A DNA stretch of 64,000 nucleotides from assembly GCF_013283795.1 (NCBI RefSeq), contig NZ_JABSOD010000004.1, positions 62,001 to 126,000 of the forward strand, in the 5' to 3' direction. Shown here piece after piece: positions 9,542 to 19,873 of this stretch. Position 1 is the stretch's first letter. Each line of letters opens with the position of its first letter. The position numbers were made by a program, and so were the translations under genes. The notes under the pieces are model-generated. The model saw only the letters and a program-made list of their open reading frames with translations, ran no database searches and was not told the origin of the DNA. Source of the stretch: Rheinheimera lutimaris (lineage in GTDB: Bacteria > Pseudomonadota > Gammaproteobacteria > Enterobacterales > Alteromonadaceae).

Positions 9542-9987
9542 CATTAGAACAATTATTAGCAGAAACACAACCTGCCCTGCTACAGATCAAACAACAGGAT
9601 CTGGCCGACATCAGCGCGGCGAAAGATTGGCAAAGCAAATACCGCGTGCTGATGCAGCTGGGTAAAAAGTTGCCGCCGGTACCGGAAAAAATGAAACAAC
9701 CGCATTTGCTGGTAAAAGGCTGTGAAAGCCGCGCCTGGCTGATGCATTATCACGATAAAGCGCAAGACAAACACTTTTTTGTACTGGACAGCGAGGCCCG
9801 TATTGTTAAAGGCTTAATGGCTATTATGCTGTGCCTGGTTAACGGTATGACAAGCGCAGAGCTGGCGAAGTTTGATTTGTGCCATAAGTTTGATCAGCTG
9901 AATTTAAAGCCGTATTTAAGCCAGTCACGTGGTAATGGATTAACCGCTATGGCTGAAAGGATAAAAGCCTGCTGCCCTGCTAAGTAG
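9538..9987 (+). CDS. csdE: Sulfur acceptor protein CsdE (SufE family)
   Basis: This 149 aa SufE-fold protein accepts sulfur from the desulfurase on its Cys in the motif VKGCESRAWL. The start at the ATGA overlap with csdA gives MTLEQLLAETQP, the usual SufE N-terminus; a longer upstream in-frame start inside csdA is not needed. The last 8 bp overlap the convergent tcdA gene. In E. coli, CsdE cooperates with CsdA and TcdA, which fits the neighbourhood. Confidence 0.92.
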   Translation: MTLEQLLAETQPALLQIKQQDLADISAAKDWQSKYRVLMQLGKKLPPVPEKMKQPHLLVKGCESRAWLMHYHDKAQDKHFFVLDSEARIVKGLMAIMLCLVNGMTSAELAKFDLCHKFDQLNLKPYLSQSRGNGLTAMAERIKACCPAK

Positions 9988-10771
9988 CCAGTTTTTTCAA
10001 TACTCTGGATACAGCCGCAAAACCAAAACTGGCAGTGACTACGGTAACAGCGCCAAAACCGCCGCTGCAATCCAACCGCATACTGCTTACTTCGCCCTCT
10101 GCCGTAACTTGTGCAGTTTTTTGCTGACACACACTGCCATCCGGTTGCGGATACACCAATTGCTCGGTTGAATACACACAATCAATACCAAAGCGGCGTT
10201 TCGGGTTACGGCTGTAGTTATAATCACGCCGCAAACTGTTGCGCACCTTAGCCAGTAACGGGTCATTAATGGTTTGGGTTAAATCCGCTATCTGTATTTG
10301 TGTCGGATCCGTTTGGCCGCCGGCACCGCCGGTGCTAATCAGTTTAATTTTATTGCGCTTACAATGCGCCAACAGGGCTACCTTGGCTTTAATTGAATCG
10401 ATAGCATCAACCACGTAATCCATATCGCTTGTTATCAACTGGCGCAGGTTATCTGTGGTGACAAAATCTTCTATCTGATGCACAACACAGTCGGGGTTAA
10501 TCGCTTGAATACGCTGAGCCATCACCGCCACTTTATCCTGGCCTACCGTTGCCGTAGTGGCGTGTAGCTGACGATTGATATTGCTGATGCAGACATCATC
10601 TAAATCAATCAGGGTAATTTCGCCGATACCGGAGCGGGCCAGCGCTTCCGCCGCCCAACTGCCAACCCCGCCGATACCAATCACACAGACATGGGCTTTA
10701 GCAAAAGTTTCCAGTGCAGCTACGCCATATAATCTGGCTATGCCGGCAAAACGTAATTGATAATCGGACAT
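9980..10771 (-). CDS. tcdA: tRNA threonylcarbamoyladenosine dehydratase
   Basis: TcdA (YgdL/CsdL) is an E1-like enzyme that uses ATP to cyclise t6A37 of tRNA into ct6A. The 263 aa protein has the nucleotide motif VIGIGGVGSWAAEALARSGIG, acidic and Arg residues at LIDLDDVCISNINRQ, and DYVVDAIDSIKAK. The C-terminus (FGFAAVSRVLKKLAT) is the family's hydrophobic tail. It is the last gene of the leftward operon, 2 bp after the pseudouridine synthase, and converges on csdA-csdE, its functional partners in E. coli. Confidence 0.95.
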   Translation of the reverse strand: MSDYQLRFAGIARLYGVAALETFAKAHVCVIGIGGVGSWAAEALARSGIGEITLIDLDDVCISNINRQLHATTATVGQDKVAVMAQRIQAINPDCVVHQIEDFVTTDNLRQLITSDMDYVVDAIDSIKAKVALLAHCKRNKIKLISTGGAGGQTDPTQIQIADLTQTINDPLLAKVRNSLRRDYNYSRNPKRRFGIDCVYSTEQLVYPQPDGSVCQQKTAQVTAEGEVSSMRLDCSGGFGAVTVVTASFGFAAVSRVLKKLAT

Positions 10772-10773
10772 CG

Positions 10774-11481
10774 TTATTCGCTAACCTGCTTGGGTAAAGT
10801 GTAGTGTGGCCAGTTTAGCTGCCGCGGCTGCGACCAGCCCTGCAGCGCGTCGCTTTGCAGCAGTTGCTGATACAAGACGCCTTCTGTCGGCGGCTGTACA
10901 TAATAGTATTCGGTGTTATATAAACAAAAGCGCAGTGCATAAGCGTGCAAATACACCCTGTCTGCAGCGCCGCCCTGATACAAAACATCACCGGCAATAG
11001 CGGCGCCGGCACTTTTCAGTGCAACCCGGATTTGATGCGTTTTACCGCTGTAGGGTTTAACCAAAAACGCCCGGAACGGCAGGTGCTCAAAGCCCTGACT
11101 GATAAAGTATGTCACCGCAGGGTTTAGCTGTGTGCTGAGTAATTTCCAGGCGCCGCGTCGCGACGGAGCCATATCGCCTTTCACCCAGCCCTGCTTTTTT
11201 GCCGGTTTGCTTAAACTCAGCGCCAGGTAGTATTTCTCAATCTGGTGAGTGGCAAACAACTGCGTTAGCTCTGCCGCAGTTTCACTACTGCGGGCCAGCA
11301 AAATCAAACCGGAAGTGACTTTATCCAGCCGGTGTACCGGGTACAGTTTATAGCCCAGTTGTTGTTCAGCCAGTACCACTAAACCCGGGCCATCTTCAGA
11401 GTGAAAACTGATGCCGGCAGCTTTATTCAGCAACACAAACTCTGCTGTTTCCGCCACCAGGCTAAATGCCGGTTGCATCAA
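10774..11481 (-). CDS. RluA-family pseudouridine synthase (TIGR01621-like)
   Basis: This enzyme isomerises uridine to pseudouridine in RNA; the target is unknown. The 235 aa protein has the RluA catalytic motif [17 protein letters not shown], with Asp as nucleophile, and the later [18 protein letters not shown] motif. It lacks an S4 domain. It overlaps kdsB by 4 bp and precedes tcdA by 2 bp, so it is translationally coupled in the lipid A/Kdo operon, where its role is not obvious. Confidence 0.9.
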   Translation of the reverse strand: MMQPAFSLVAETAEFVLLNKAAGISFHSEDGPGLVVLAEQQLGYKLYPVHRLDKVTSGLILLARSSETAAELTQLFATHQIEKYYLALSLSKPAKKQGWVKGDMAPSRRGAWKLLSTQLNPAVTYFISQGFEHLPFRAFLVKPYSGKTHQIRVALKSAGAAIAGDVLYQGGAADRVYLHAYALRFCLYNTEYYYVQPPTEGVLYQQLLQSDALQGWSQPRQLNWPHYTLPKQVSE

Positions 11482-12230
11482 TTCAGGCTGGCCGCATAAT
11501 GCCTGGCATGCTCTAAATCGGCCGGCGTATCCACACCCACTGCCGGCGTTTCCAATGCCGTATCAACATGAATGGCCTCGCCGTGCCACAGCACCCGCAG
11601 TTGCTCCAGGTTTTCGATTTGTTCCAGCGTCGATGCCGGCCAATCTACATAGTGCTGAATAAAAGCCGCGCGATAGGCATAAATACCGATATGACGCCGG
11701 TAATGGCTGGCTAATTCGGCCTGAAATTTCGCATCGCGGTCAAACGGGATCACGCTACGGCTGAAATACAACGCATAGCCGTCTTTATCACTTACTACTT
11801 TAACAATATTCGGATTGGCAATTTCAGCCGCGTCTGTCAATGGCACGGCCAGGGTGGCCATCTGGGCTTTTTGCTGTGATGCCAGATTTTGTGCCACCTG
11901 GCGGATAATCAGCGGTGGAATAAACGGCTCGTCGCCCTGAACATTTACCACCACGGTATCGCCGGCAAGCCCCAGTTTCGCTACCACTTCGGCCAATCGC
12001 TCAGTACCGGAGTTATGCTCCGGCCGGGTCATGCACACTTCGCCGCCAAACTGATCTACCGCGTCTGCAACCCGTCTGTCATCAGTCGCAACCACCACAC
12101 GGGCTGCGCCGCTTTGCAGTGCTTGTTGGTACACCCGCTCAATCATGCTTTTACCGGCAATATCGGCCAGCGGTTTACCAGGCAAGCGACTGCTGGCGAA
12201 ACGCGCCGGAATAACGACTATGAACGCCAT
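11478..12230 (-). CDS. kdsB: 3-deoxy-manno-octulosonate cytidylyltransferase
   Basis: KdsB activates Kdo with CTP to CMP-Kdo for the inner core of lipopolysaccharide. The 250 aa protein starts [19 protein letters not shown], the nucleotidyltransferase signature, and has [21 protein letters not shown] and [13 protein letters not shown]. It overlaps ycaR upstream by 13 bp and the pseudouridine synthase downstream by 4 bp. Its place after lpxK and ycaR is the standard gammaproteobacterial order. Confidence 0.97.
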   Translation of the reverse strand: MAFIVVIPARFASSRLPGKPLADIAGKSMIERVYQQALQSGAARVVVATDDRRVADAVDQFGGEVCMTRPEHNSGTERLAEVVAKLGLAGDTVVVNVQGDEPFIPPLIIRQVAQNLASQQKAQMATLAVPLTDAAEIANPNIVKVVSDKDGYALYFSRSVIPFDRDAKFQAELASHYRRHIGIYAYRAAFIQHYVDWPASTLEQIENLEQLRVLWHGEAIHVDTALETPAVGVDTPADLEHARHYAASLN

Positions 12231-12415
12231 TGTTCTGTCTCTTCCAGTGTCAGCTCGCGCGCTTCATCGGCCAGTAATACCGGGATATTGTCGCGCACCG
12301 GATAGGCCAGGCGGTCAAAGGTACAAATCAACTGTTGTCCGGCCTGATCATATTTTAGTTTGCCCTTACACAGCGGACAGGCCAAAATTTCGGTTAATGC
12401 TGGTTTAAGTGCCAT
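12218..12415 (-). CDS. ycaR: Trm112-family small zinc-ribbon-like protein YcaR
   Basis: This 65 aa protein of the YcaR/Trm112 family starts [20 protein letters not shown]. It has one CxxC pair and the ending [17 protein letters not shown] typical of the family. The biochemical function in bacteria is not firmly established. It overlaps lpxK by 11 bp and kdsB by 13 bp, the conserved lpxK-ycaR-kdsB arrangement. Confidence 0.92.
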   Translation of the reverse strand: MALKPALTEILACPLCKGKLKYDQAGQQLICTFDRLAYPVRDNIPVLLADEARELTLEETEQWRS

Positions 12416-13379
12416 AACTGCTCCGCAAATTAGTCAGTATTGTGGTTATTTTAGTTGTAAGTTGTTCATCTAATTGTGCATCGACGCCCAGGCTGAACCA
12501 TTCTTTGCCGGCAAAAGCACGGCATTTCACCGCATCTTTTTCTGTCATTAATACCGGGCCGCTGATGTCGTTAAAATCTGTTACGCTAAACTTGTGATGA
12601 TCGGCAAAGTAATGCCGTTGGCTGATAGTGAACCCCGCCGCCAACACTGTGCGTTCAAACCGCGCAGGGTTGCCGATACCGGCCACCAGGCTAACGGCAC
12701 AGGGCGGCAACAATGCGTCACCAATCAGCTGTTTTGCCGCTGACGGCTGCAGAGTCATCATGCCATCGGCAGCTGAAAATGGCTGGCTGTTGGCTATCAC
12801 CAGATCAACCTGCGCCAGGCGCCAGGCGCCTTCACGCAGCGGCCCTGCCGGCAGCAAATGGCCATTACCCAGGCCGCGGCTTCCGTCAACCAGCACAATC
12901 TCAATATCCCGTGCCAGCCGGTAATGCTGTAAACCATCATCACTAACAATAATATCAGCCTTGGTATTGGCCAACAGGTATTTTGCCGCCGCCACTCTGT
13001 CCGGACACACCACTACAGGGCAACCACTGCGCTGAGCCAATAACAGCGGTTCATCCCCCACATCTGCAGCCGTTGCATCCGGCTTTACCAACAACGGCGC
13101 TGTAATGCTGGCACCATAACCACGGCTGACAATGCCCGGCGTCCACCCCAGAGCTTGTAACCTTTGGCACAGCAACAGCGTAAAAGGCGTTTTGCCGGTG
13201 CCGCCAATGCTGATATTGCCCACCACTATTACCGGTACCGGCAGTTTATATTGCGGTTTTAGCTTCAGACGGTAAAGTAGACGGCGCAGCACAGTAATAA
13301 CGCCGTATAGCCAGGCCAGCGGCAACAGCAACCAGTAAGCCTTATGGCCCTGATACCATAAACGTTCCGTAAAACTCAC
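12405..13379 (-). CDS. lpxK: Tetraacyldisaccharide 4'-kinase
   Basis: LpxK phosphorylates the 4' position of the lipid A disaccharide at the cytoplasmic membrane face. The 324 aa protein has an N-terminal hydrophobic stretch ([15 protein letters not shown]), the Walker A motif [15 protein letters not shown] and [23 protein letters not shown] with the catalytic Asp-His region. It overlaps msbA by 4 bp, so the flippase and the kinase are co-translated. Confidence 0.96.
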   Translation of the reverse strand: MSFTERLWYQGHKAYWLLLPLAWLYGVITVLRRLLYRLKLKPQYKLPVPVIVVGNISIGGTGKTPFTLLLCQRLQALGWTPGIVSRGYGASITAPLLVKPDATAADVGDEPLLLAQRSGCPVVVCPDRVAAAKYLLANTKADIIVSDDGLQHYRLARDIEIVLVDGSRGLGNGHLLPAGPLREGAWRLAQVDLVIANSQPFSAADGMMTLQPSAAKQLIGDALLPPCAVSLVAGIGNPARFERTVLAAGFTISQRHYFADHHKFSVTDFNDISGPVLMTEKDAVKCRAFAGKEWFSLGVDAQLDEQLTTKITTILTNLRSSYGT

Positions 13380-15127
13380 TGCTGCTCGCCAAATTGCAGC
13401 TTGTACAGCTGAGCATAAGCACCGTCTTGAGCCAGTAACGTAGCATGGTCGCCTTGCTCTACAATTCGCCCCTGGTCCATCACAATAATGCTGTCAGCGT
13501 TCTCAATGGTCGATAAACGGTGCGCAATAACAATGCTGGTACGGCCTTTTAACAGCTCATTTAATGCCGCCTGAATTTTGCGTTCCGACTCGGTATCAAG
13601 TGCCGACGTGGCTTCGTCCAGTACCAGGATCGGCGCTTCGCGCAGCAAAGCCCTCGCAATAGCAATACGCTGGCGTTGGCCACCGGATAAACTGACGCCG
13701 TTTTCACCAATCACGGTGTCCAGGCCATCTTTGAGGTTTTCGGCAAACTCCAGCACATGAGCTTTTTCCGCCACCTGCAATAAATGCTCACGTGACACCG
13801 GCTCTGTGCAGCCATAGGTAATATTGTTGGCAATGCTGTCATTAAATAAAGTGACATGTTGAGACACCACCGCTAACTGGCGGCGTAATGATGCCAGGGT
13901 GCAGTCCCTGATATTATGGCCATCAATTAAAATGTCGCCGTCAGTTACTTCATAAAAGCGCGGCAACAAGCTGGAGATGGTGGTTTTGCCGCTACCGGAA
14001 CGGCCAACCAACGCAATGGTTTTGCCGGCCGCGGCGTTAAAACTGATATCAAACAACACTTGTTTATCGTGACCCGGATAGCTGAAATTGACGTTATTAA
14101 ACTGAATATTGCCACTTACGTTATCTAATACTGTAGTACCGGTATCTTGCTCTACCGGCTGATCCAGCACCTCAAATACGCTGTTCGCCGCAGTAAGGCC
14201 ACGCTGAAATTCGCTGTTTACCGTAGTCAGTTGCTTTAACGGCCGTAGCAACATCATCATAGAGCCGACAATAGTGGTAAATTTACCGGCGGTCAGGCTA
14301 TCGAGCATTTCCGGAAAACTGGCCATATAAATAACAAAAGCCAAAGCAAAAGACGCAATAATCTGGATAGACGACACGCTGATCGCACGGGTGGCCTCCA
14401 TTTTTACATCCTGACGCCGCGTCAGATTGTTCACGGTAGCAAAGCGCTGCTCTTCAATTTGTTGGCCACCAAATGACAAAATCACCTTATGGCCGTTTAA
14501 CATTTGCTCTGAACAGGTGGTTACTTCCCCCATCGCGCCCTGAATATTCCGGCTGAGCAAGCGAAAGCGCTTCGATACCAGCCGCACAACAATGGCAATA
14601 ACCGGGGCTATCAGCAAAAAAATCGACGATAACTGCCAGCTGATCCAAAACATCATCACCAGCAACCCGATGACAAAAACCCCTTCGCGCAGCAATACCG
14701 CCAGGGCTTTGGAAGTAGCTTGCTTAATTTGTTCAGTATTGTAAGTCACCTTAGAGATTAACTCGCCGGTAGAATGTTGATCATGGAAGCTTACCGGCAA
14801 GCGCATATAGTGACGAAACAGCTGTTGCCGCATTTCCTGTACCGCATGGGTACCGACCCAGTTCAGGCAGTAACTGGCAATAAAATTAAATACGCCGCGC
14901 AAAATAAAAATGCCGATAATAAACAACGGCGCATAACGCAGGTAGTCGGTATTTTTCTGATTGATACCAATATCAATAAAGTCTTCTAACTGGGAAATAA
15001 AAAACACATCAACCAGGGCATAACCCAACATGCCAAAAGCGGCCGCCGCAAAACCCAACCGGTACGGCTTAACATAGCCAAGCAAACGACGAAAAGTAGC
15101 AGGTGAAGTAAACTGAGACGCAGCCAA
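13376..15127 (-). CDS. msbA: Lipid A ABC exporter MsbA
   Basis: MsbA flips the lipid A core across the inner membrane. The 583 aa half-transporter has six membrane helices in residues 1-320, then a nucleotide-binding domain with Walker A GRSGSGKTT, signature LSGGQRQRIAIARALL, Walker B LVLDEATSALD and the H-loop IVIAHRLST. The length equals E. coli MsbA (582). It lies 32 bp downstream of comEC and overlaps lpxK. Confidence 0.97.
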   Translation of the reverse strand: MAASQFTSPATFRRLLGYVKPYRLGFAAAAFGMLGYALVDVFFISQLEDFIDIGINQKNTDYLRYAPLFIIGIFILRGVFNFIASYCLNWVGTHAVQEMRQQLFRHYMRLPVSFHDQHSTGELISKVTYNTEQIKQATSKALAVLLREGVFVIGLLVMMFWISWQLSSIFLLIAPVIAIVVRLVSKRFRLLSRNIQGAMGEVTTCSEQMLNGHKVILSFGGQQIEEQRFATVNNLTRRQDVKMEATRAISVSSIQIIASFALAFVIYMASFPEMLDSLTAGKFTTIVGSMMMLLRPLKQLTTVNSEFQRGLTAANSVFEVLDQPVEQDTGTTVLDNVSGNIQFNNVNFSYPGHDKQVLFDISFNAAAGKTIALVGRSGSGKTTISSLLPRFYEVTDGDILIDGHNIRDCTLASLRRQLAVVSQHVTLFNDSIANNITYGCTEPVSREHLLQVAEKAHVLEFAENLKDGLDTVIGENGVSLSGGQRQRIAIARALLREAPILVLDEATSALDTESERKIQAALNELLKGRTSIVIAHRLSTIENADSIIVMDQGRIVEQGDHATLLAQDGAYAQLYKLQFGEQQ

Positions 15128-15159
15128 AGAATAATTCTCTAAGAAAAATTTCGCTTATT

Positions 15160-17406
15160 CTAGCGTGTTGTTAGCAAGGTTTCAGCATTTCCCACCGGCT
15201 TTTGCAGCCAAAAGGGAATTCTTTGCGCCCGGTATTGCTGTACCGCAACGGAATGCTGGTTAATATCCAGCCGGATAGCGCCGCTTTGCGCAGTGTTAAG
15301 CAACGCTATACCTAAGGTATCCAGCCGCTGTTGTACCGCAACTGCAGGATGCTGATGCCGGTTATACAAGCCGGCGCTGTTTAATGCCAGCACCGGCGCT
15401 AACTGATGTAAAAAGTCGAAATGGCTGGAACTGTTACTGCCATGATGCGATAACAATAAAATGTCCGCTGTTAGCCCGGGGTAACGCTGCAACAGTTGCA
15501 ATTCAACCTGGCGGCTGATATCGCCCGGCAACAAAATCTGCCAACCGGCCACCGTCAACAGCAACACACAAGAACGATCGTTCTTTGCCTGCAGCGTACT
15601 GCTGTCAGAATGCAGCAGCTGTAACGATGCGCCCGAATACTCTGAAGGTAACGCTGCGCAGGGTTTGGCTGCGTCGATATGCGCAATATCAGCATAAATA
15701 AGGCTTGCCGGGTAATGCTGCTGCAGCAAAGCCCAATCACCGGTGTGGTCGCTGTCATCGTGGCTCAGTATCACCATATCCAATTGACGAATACCGGCCT
15801 GGCGCAAATAAGGTAACACTTGTGCAGCCGTAGCACTGTGCTCACCGTAACGAGGCCCTGCATCATACAACATGCCGCGACTGCCATGCTGCAACAATAC
15901 CGCCAGGCCCTGACCAACATCAATAACGTGTAATTGCCACTGCGCCGGGCGCAGAACAACAAACAGCAAGGGCACTAACAGCAGCAGCGGATAGAACAAC
16001 AGCCGCCGGGCTGACAACCAATACAACGCCATAACCAACGCCAGCGCGGCCAGCACAAACCAGGGTACCCCCGGCAGCGCCCACCAGCTGTTTTGACCGG
16101 CGCACCAATTTAACCACCACAGCAACGGCCGGAATGTCAGATCGCATAGTTGCCACAGCCAATCGGCCCCCGGCAAATTCAGCAGCTCTGCTACAACACA
16201 GATAAACAGCAGCGGAATAGCAATAATGCTGCACCAGGGCACAAACAACAGATTTGATAACAATGCCAACCAGGAGCTGCCGCCAAACATCAGCACACTG
16301 AGTAACGCCATAAATAAGCTTAAGCTCAGTTGAAAGCGTAAAAACAGCAGCAGCTTATTGCGCCAGCCGCTTAAGTCACTCCGGTTTTGCCACAATAAAA
16401 AGAAAATAACCGCCACCGCCAACACCGATAACCAGAAACTCTTGCTCAAGACAAAAAACGGCTCAAACAACAACAGCAACGCTGTGAGTAATAACCAGTA
16501 ATGGCTGTAACTCAACGATTTATGCTGTAACAGCGACAACACCAGCAATAACAATGCAAAGGCAGCCCTTACCGTTGGCACCGCAAAACCCGCCAGCCAG
16601 GCATAAACCAGAGCTAACAATAAAGCACCGGTAAGTGCCAGCGGCTGCTGCAGTGCGGACAAAGCTACCGGCAATGGCAGTAAGCGCAGTAGCCATCGCC
16701 CCCAGCCGAAAATAAGGCCGATATGTAAACCGGAAATCGCCATTAAATGCGCCAACGATGATTGCAACAACCCCTGCCATAACTGCGTGGAAAACTGCCG
16801 CTCACCCACACTAAGGGCTAACAGCAAAGGTGCTGAAGGCAACGCTGCTGTTGTCTGTGCAATATGCGTGACGATGCTTTGCCGCAGGCTATATCGCTGC
16901 GTAATAAGCTGTGCTGTACCGTCGGTCTTAACGCTGCCTTGTGCCAACAATCGTTGCAGCAGCGCATTGGCCTCTCTGTTTATGCCGCCAGGGTTTGCCA
17001 CTCCTGCCACCGGACGCAAACGTACATTAAATTGCCATTGTTGCCCGGTCTGCGGCAGTTGCGCCGGCAACGCCCAGTTTAATTGCACCAGATAGCCTTT
17101 TGCTGCACCGCTATCAAGCTGTAACCGGAATTGACTATACTCTGCGTAATGTTCAGGTAAACTTACCACTGTACCGGTTATCGTTTCGCCCCCGGCAAAC
17201 AGCGCCAGCTGCGCTTGTTGATAGGCATTAAACTGCCAAATCCAGCAGATTAAAAATACAGTAACGCCGGCCGCAAAGTGGTAGCCGGATTTAAGCAACC
17301 ACAACGCCGGCAGCAGTAACAAAAATACTGTGAAAAAAGCTGGCACTATCGGCAAAAATAACGACAATAGGCTGCCTGCGAGCACACCGATACAAAAAGA
17401 TTTCAT
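15160..17406 (-). CDS. comEC: DNA internalization competence protein ComEC/Rec2
   Basis: ComEC forms the inner-membrane channel for single-stranded DNA uptake. The 748 aa product, from the ATG at 17406, has many membrane helices, the competence domain (LMAISGLHIGLIFGWG) around residue 230 and a C-terminal metallo-beta-lactamase-like domain with ILSHDDSDHTGD and LLLSHHGSNSS. An upstream in-frame start at 17481 would add a polar tail inside the opposite gene, so I rejected it. It heads the msbA operon, as ycaI does in E. coli. Confidence 0.93.
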   Translation of the reverse strand: MKSFCIGVLAGSLLSLFLPIVPAFFTVFLLLLPALWLLKSGYHFAAGVTVFLICWIWQFNAYQQAQLALFAGGETITGTVVSLPEHYAEYSQFRLQLDSGAAKGYLVQLNWALPAQLPQTGQQWQFNVRLRPVAGVANPGGINREANALLQRLLAQGSVKTDGTAQLITQRYSLRQSIVTHIAQTTAALPSAPLLLALSVGERQFSTQLWQGLLQSSLAHLMAISGLHIGLIFGWGRWLLRLLPLPVALSALQQPLALTGALLLALVYAWLAGFAVPTVRAAFALLLLVLSLLQHKSLSYSHYWLLLTALLLLFEPFFVLSKSFWLSVLAVAVIFFLLWQNRSDLSGWRNKLLLFLRFQLSLSLFMALLSVLMFGGSSWLALLSNLLFVPWCSIIAIPLLFICVVAELLNLPGADWLWQLCDLTFRPLLWWLNWCAGQNSWWALPGVPWFVLAALALVMALYWLSARRLLFYPLLLLVPLLFVVLRPAQWQLHVIDVGQGLAVLLQHGSRGMLYDAGPRYGEHSATAAQVLPYLRQAGIRQLDMVILSHDDSDHTGDWALLQQHYPASLIYADIAHIDAAKPCAALPSEYSGASLQLLHSDSSTLQAKNDRSCVLLLTVAGWQILLPGDISRQVELQLLQRYPGLTADILLLSHHGSNSSSHFDFLHQLAPVLALNSAGLYNRHQHPAVAVQQRLDTLGIALLNTAQSGAIRLDINQHSVAVQQYRAQRIPFWLQKPVGNAETLLTTR

Positions 17407-17431
17407 GTTTGTTTTTTGTGAATAGGTTGTA

Positions 17432-17959
17432 ATGCCAAAGAACTTTATTAAGAAATATCTACCATCGCCGGAAAAAATCAAGCAACAAAGGCTGTTAAAG
17501 CTGTTTGGGTCTTTATTACACGATGGTAATTTGTGGCACCTGAACCGTCGCTCGGCCCGCGGCGCTTTTGCGGTTGGCTTATTTTTCGCCTGGATGCCGA
17601 TACCATTTCAAATGGTAGCCTCTGCTGCGGTAGCAATTCCGATGCGGGTAAATCTGCCACTGTCAGTGGCGTTGGTGTGGATTACGAACCCACTCACCAT
17701 GCCTGTGCTGTTTTATATCAGTTATCTGATAGGTTCGGTTGTGCTCAGAACGCCGCTGGAGCCCTTTGCCTTTGAAGCCAGCTGGGCCTGGCTGCAGCAC
17801 AGTATCAGCAGTATTGGTAAACCGTTTTTAACCGGCTGTTTGTTGATGGGCATTTGCTCTGCCGTAGCAGGCTATTTTGTTATTGATTGGCTATGGCGTT
17901 TATCGGTGAAAAAAGAGCAACTGCTGCGTAAGCTAAAGCGGCGTCGCCAATCGCATTAA
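17432..17959 (+). CDS. DUF2062 membrane protein
   Basis: This 175 aa protein has the DUF2062 features: a basic N-terminus, HDGNLWHLNRRSARGAFAVGLFFAWMPIPFQM, then ITNPLTMPVLFYISYLIG, and a C-terminal helix with a basic tail (KLKRRRQSH). Two to three membrane segments are visible. The function is unknown. It is divergent from comEC with only 25 bp between start codons, so promoter elements must lie within coding sequence. It converges on lolE, with the two stop codons sharing a TTAA. Confidence 0.88.
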   Translation: MPKNFIKKYLPSPEKIKQQRLLKLFGSLLHDGNLWHLNRRSARGAFAVGLFFAWMPIPFQMVASAAVAIPMRVNLPLSVALVWITNPLTMPVLFYISYLIGSVVLRTPLEPFAFEASWAWLQHSISSIGKPFLTGCLLMGICSAVAGYFVIDWLWRLSVKKEQLLRKLKRRRQSH

Positions 17960-19194
17960 TGCTGCCCCAGTACCCTTGCCGGAGCAACTTTAGCTGCCCG
18001 CCAGGCGGGGTATAAGGTTGCCAGTAAGCTCATGATTAACGCCACGCTTAAGGTTAATGTCACGTCCTGCCATTGCAGCAAAGACGGAATAAAATTTATA
18101 AAGTAGATACTGGGGTCCAGCAGCGAATGGCCCAGTACTGCGGTAATAAATGCAAATACCGGTTCGATATAGCTGGCGAGCAACACGCCGGCAACGCCGC
18201 CCATAACCGTTCCTACCAGGCCATTTAACCAGCCCAGCCACATAAAGGCCAAAACCACAGTAACAGGTGACACGCCCATCGTCAGCAAGATAGCAATATC
18301 GCCTTCTTTTTCCCGCACTGCCATCACCAGGGTGGCAACGATATTAAAACACGCCACGGCAATCACCAGCGCCAGCACCAGATACAAAATGGTTCTCACC
18401 ATCTGAATATCCTGATATACGTGGCCCTGGGTGCGAAACCAATCCAGCATATAGACATAATCTTCCGACACCCTGCCCAGTTGCCGGGCAATCTGCGGCG
18501 CCTGAAAAATTTCATCAATACGAAAGGCAAAGCCCTGTATAGCATCCGGCTCAAACGCCAGCAATTCAGCAAGGTTTGCCATATTCAGCCAAATTTGGCT
18601 GTAATCCAGTTGGCCACCTACCGCAACAATAGCGCTGACAGTTAACACTGCAGTGCTATGGCTGGCCAGCCGGCCGTCATCGGTCAGCTTGGGTAGTAAT
18701 AACTGCACCTGCTCACCGACAGCCACCTGCAAAGCATCAGCAATGCCCTGCCCCAGCACCACTTCGCCATCATTTAACGAGTCCAGTTGGCCACTGCTGA
18801 TGTAGGCGGCAAAATCACTGATGCGACGCTCTGCCGCTATATCAATGCCGCGCACTTCTGCGGCCTTTACCGCACTGCCCACCCGCAACATGCCGTTACT
18901 TTTAATATAAGGTGCCACGCCGGCCACACCTTGCACCGTGGCAAACTGCTGTTGCTTACGCTGCCAGTCAGTGATGCGTTGCTGCACTGCTTCCAGCTCT
19001 ACATGCGGGATCACCGACAGCAGCCGCTGTTCCAGTGCTTGCTCAAAGCCGTTCATCACCGACAAGGCTAAAATTAATATAGCAACACCAAGCGCAATGC
19101 CGGACGTGGAACTGGCAGAGATAAAACGGATAAAGCCGCTGCTGTGCCGCGTTGAGCGGTAACGCCGCGCCAATTGCCAGGCTAAACTAGCCAT
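17956..19194 (-). CDS. lolE: Lipoprotein-releasing ABC transporter permease LolE
   Basis: This inner-membrane permease of LolCDE extracts lipoproteins from the inner membrane and passes them to LolA. The 412 aa protein has one N-terminal membrane helix ([29 protein letters not shown]), a large periplasmic domain and three C-terminal helices of the FtsX type ending in [16 protein letters not shown]. It overlaps lolD by 8 bp. I named the third gene of the set lolE; it could be exchanged with lolC because the two are paralogous. Confidence 0.9.
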   Translation of the reverse strand: MASLAWQLARRYRSTRHSSGFIRFISASSTSGIALGVAILILALSVMNGFEQALEQRLLSVIPHVELEAVQQRITDWQRKQQQFATVQGVAGVAPYIKSNGMLRVGSAVKAAEVRGIDIAAERRISDFAAYISSGQLDSLNDGEVVLGQGIADALQVAVGEQVQLLLPKLTDDGRLASHSTAVLTVSAIVAVGGQLDYSQIWLNMANLAELLAFEPDAIQGFAFRIDEIFQAPQIARQLGRVSEDYVYMLDWFRTQGHVYQDIQMVRTILYLVLALVIAVACFNIVATLVMAVREKEGDIAILLTMGVSPVTVVLAFMWLGWLNGLVGTVMGGVAGVLLASYIEPVFAFITAVLGHSLLDPSIYFINFIPSLLQWQDVTLTLSVALIMSLLATLYPAWRAAKVAPARVLGQH

Positions 19195-19873
19195 GCGCCG
19201 TCTCCAGGTGGCCGGCGCGCATCAGGACGTGACGATCCAGTTTTGATGCCAGTTCCACATCATGAGTTACCACAATAAAACTGGTACCCAACTCGCGATT
19301 TAGCGTGCGCAGCAACTGATACACCGACTCCGCCGTTTGTTGATCTAAATTACCGGTAGGTTCATCAGCCAGCACCAATGCCGGCTCGCCTACCAGGGCC
19401 CGTGCAATAGCAACCCGTTGCCGCTCACCGCCGCTGAGTTCAGCGGGGCGATGATGACCACGATGCGACAAGCCGACTTTCTCCAGCATCACGGCAGCAC
19501 GTTGTTGCGCCGCAGCGCTCGATAAACCGCGGATCAGTAGCGGCATTGCCACATTTTCCAGCGCGGAAAAATCCATCAGTAGATGATGGAACTGATAAAT
19601 AAAGCCCAGTTTTTCGTTACGCAATGTGGCTTTTTGCTGCGCTGATAACTGTTTAATATCGTTGCCTAAAATACTCAGGCTGCCACTGTCGGCTTGATCC
19701 AGGGTGCCGAGAATATGCAGCAAAGTGCTTTTACCCGAGCCGGAGCTGCCGACAATGGCCAGCATATCGCCACGATTAATACACAAGTCTACCCCGTGCA
19801 ATACATCAGTAACCTGCTGACCATCACGGTAGCTTTTGCAGATCTTCTCTGCTGTTAATACATTACTCATCAC
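19187..19873 (-). CDS. lolD: Lipoprotein-releasing ATPase LolD
   Basis: This ATPase drives the LolCDE lipoprotein extractor. The 228 aa protein has Walker [14 protein letters not shown]-loop [18 protein letters not shown], the signature [17 protein letters not shown], Walker [13 protein letters not shown] and the switch His in VVTHD. It sits between two FtsX-type permeases with short overlaps on both sides (11 bp and 8 bp). Confidence 0.97.
   Translation of the reverse strand: MMSNVLTAEKICKSYRDGQQVTDVLHGVDLCINRGDMLAIVGSSGSGKSTLLHILGTLDQADSGSLSILGNDIKQLSAQQKATLRNEKLGFIYQFHHLLMDFSALENVAMPLLIRGLSSAAAQQRAAVMLEKVGLSHRGHHRPAELSGGERQRVAIARALVGEPALVLADEPTGNLDQQTAESVYQLLRTLNRELGTSFIVVTHDVELASKLDRHVLMRAGHLETAHG

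Noticed and set aside
17407..17481. Longer comEC start at 17481
   Set aside because: It would overlap the opposite DUF2062 gene and add a tail without family similarity; the ATG at 17406 begins the first membrane region.
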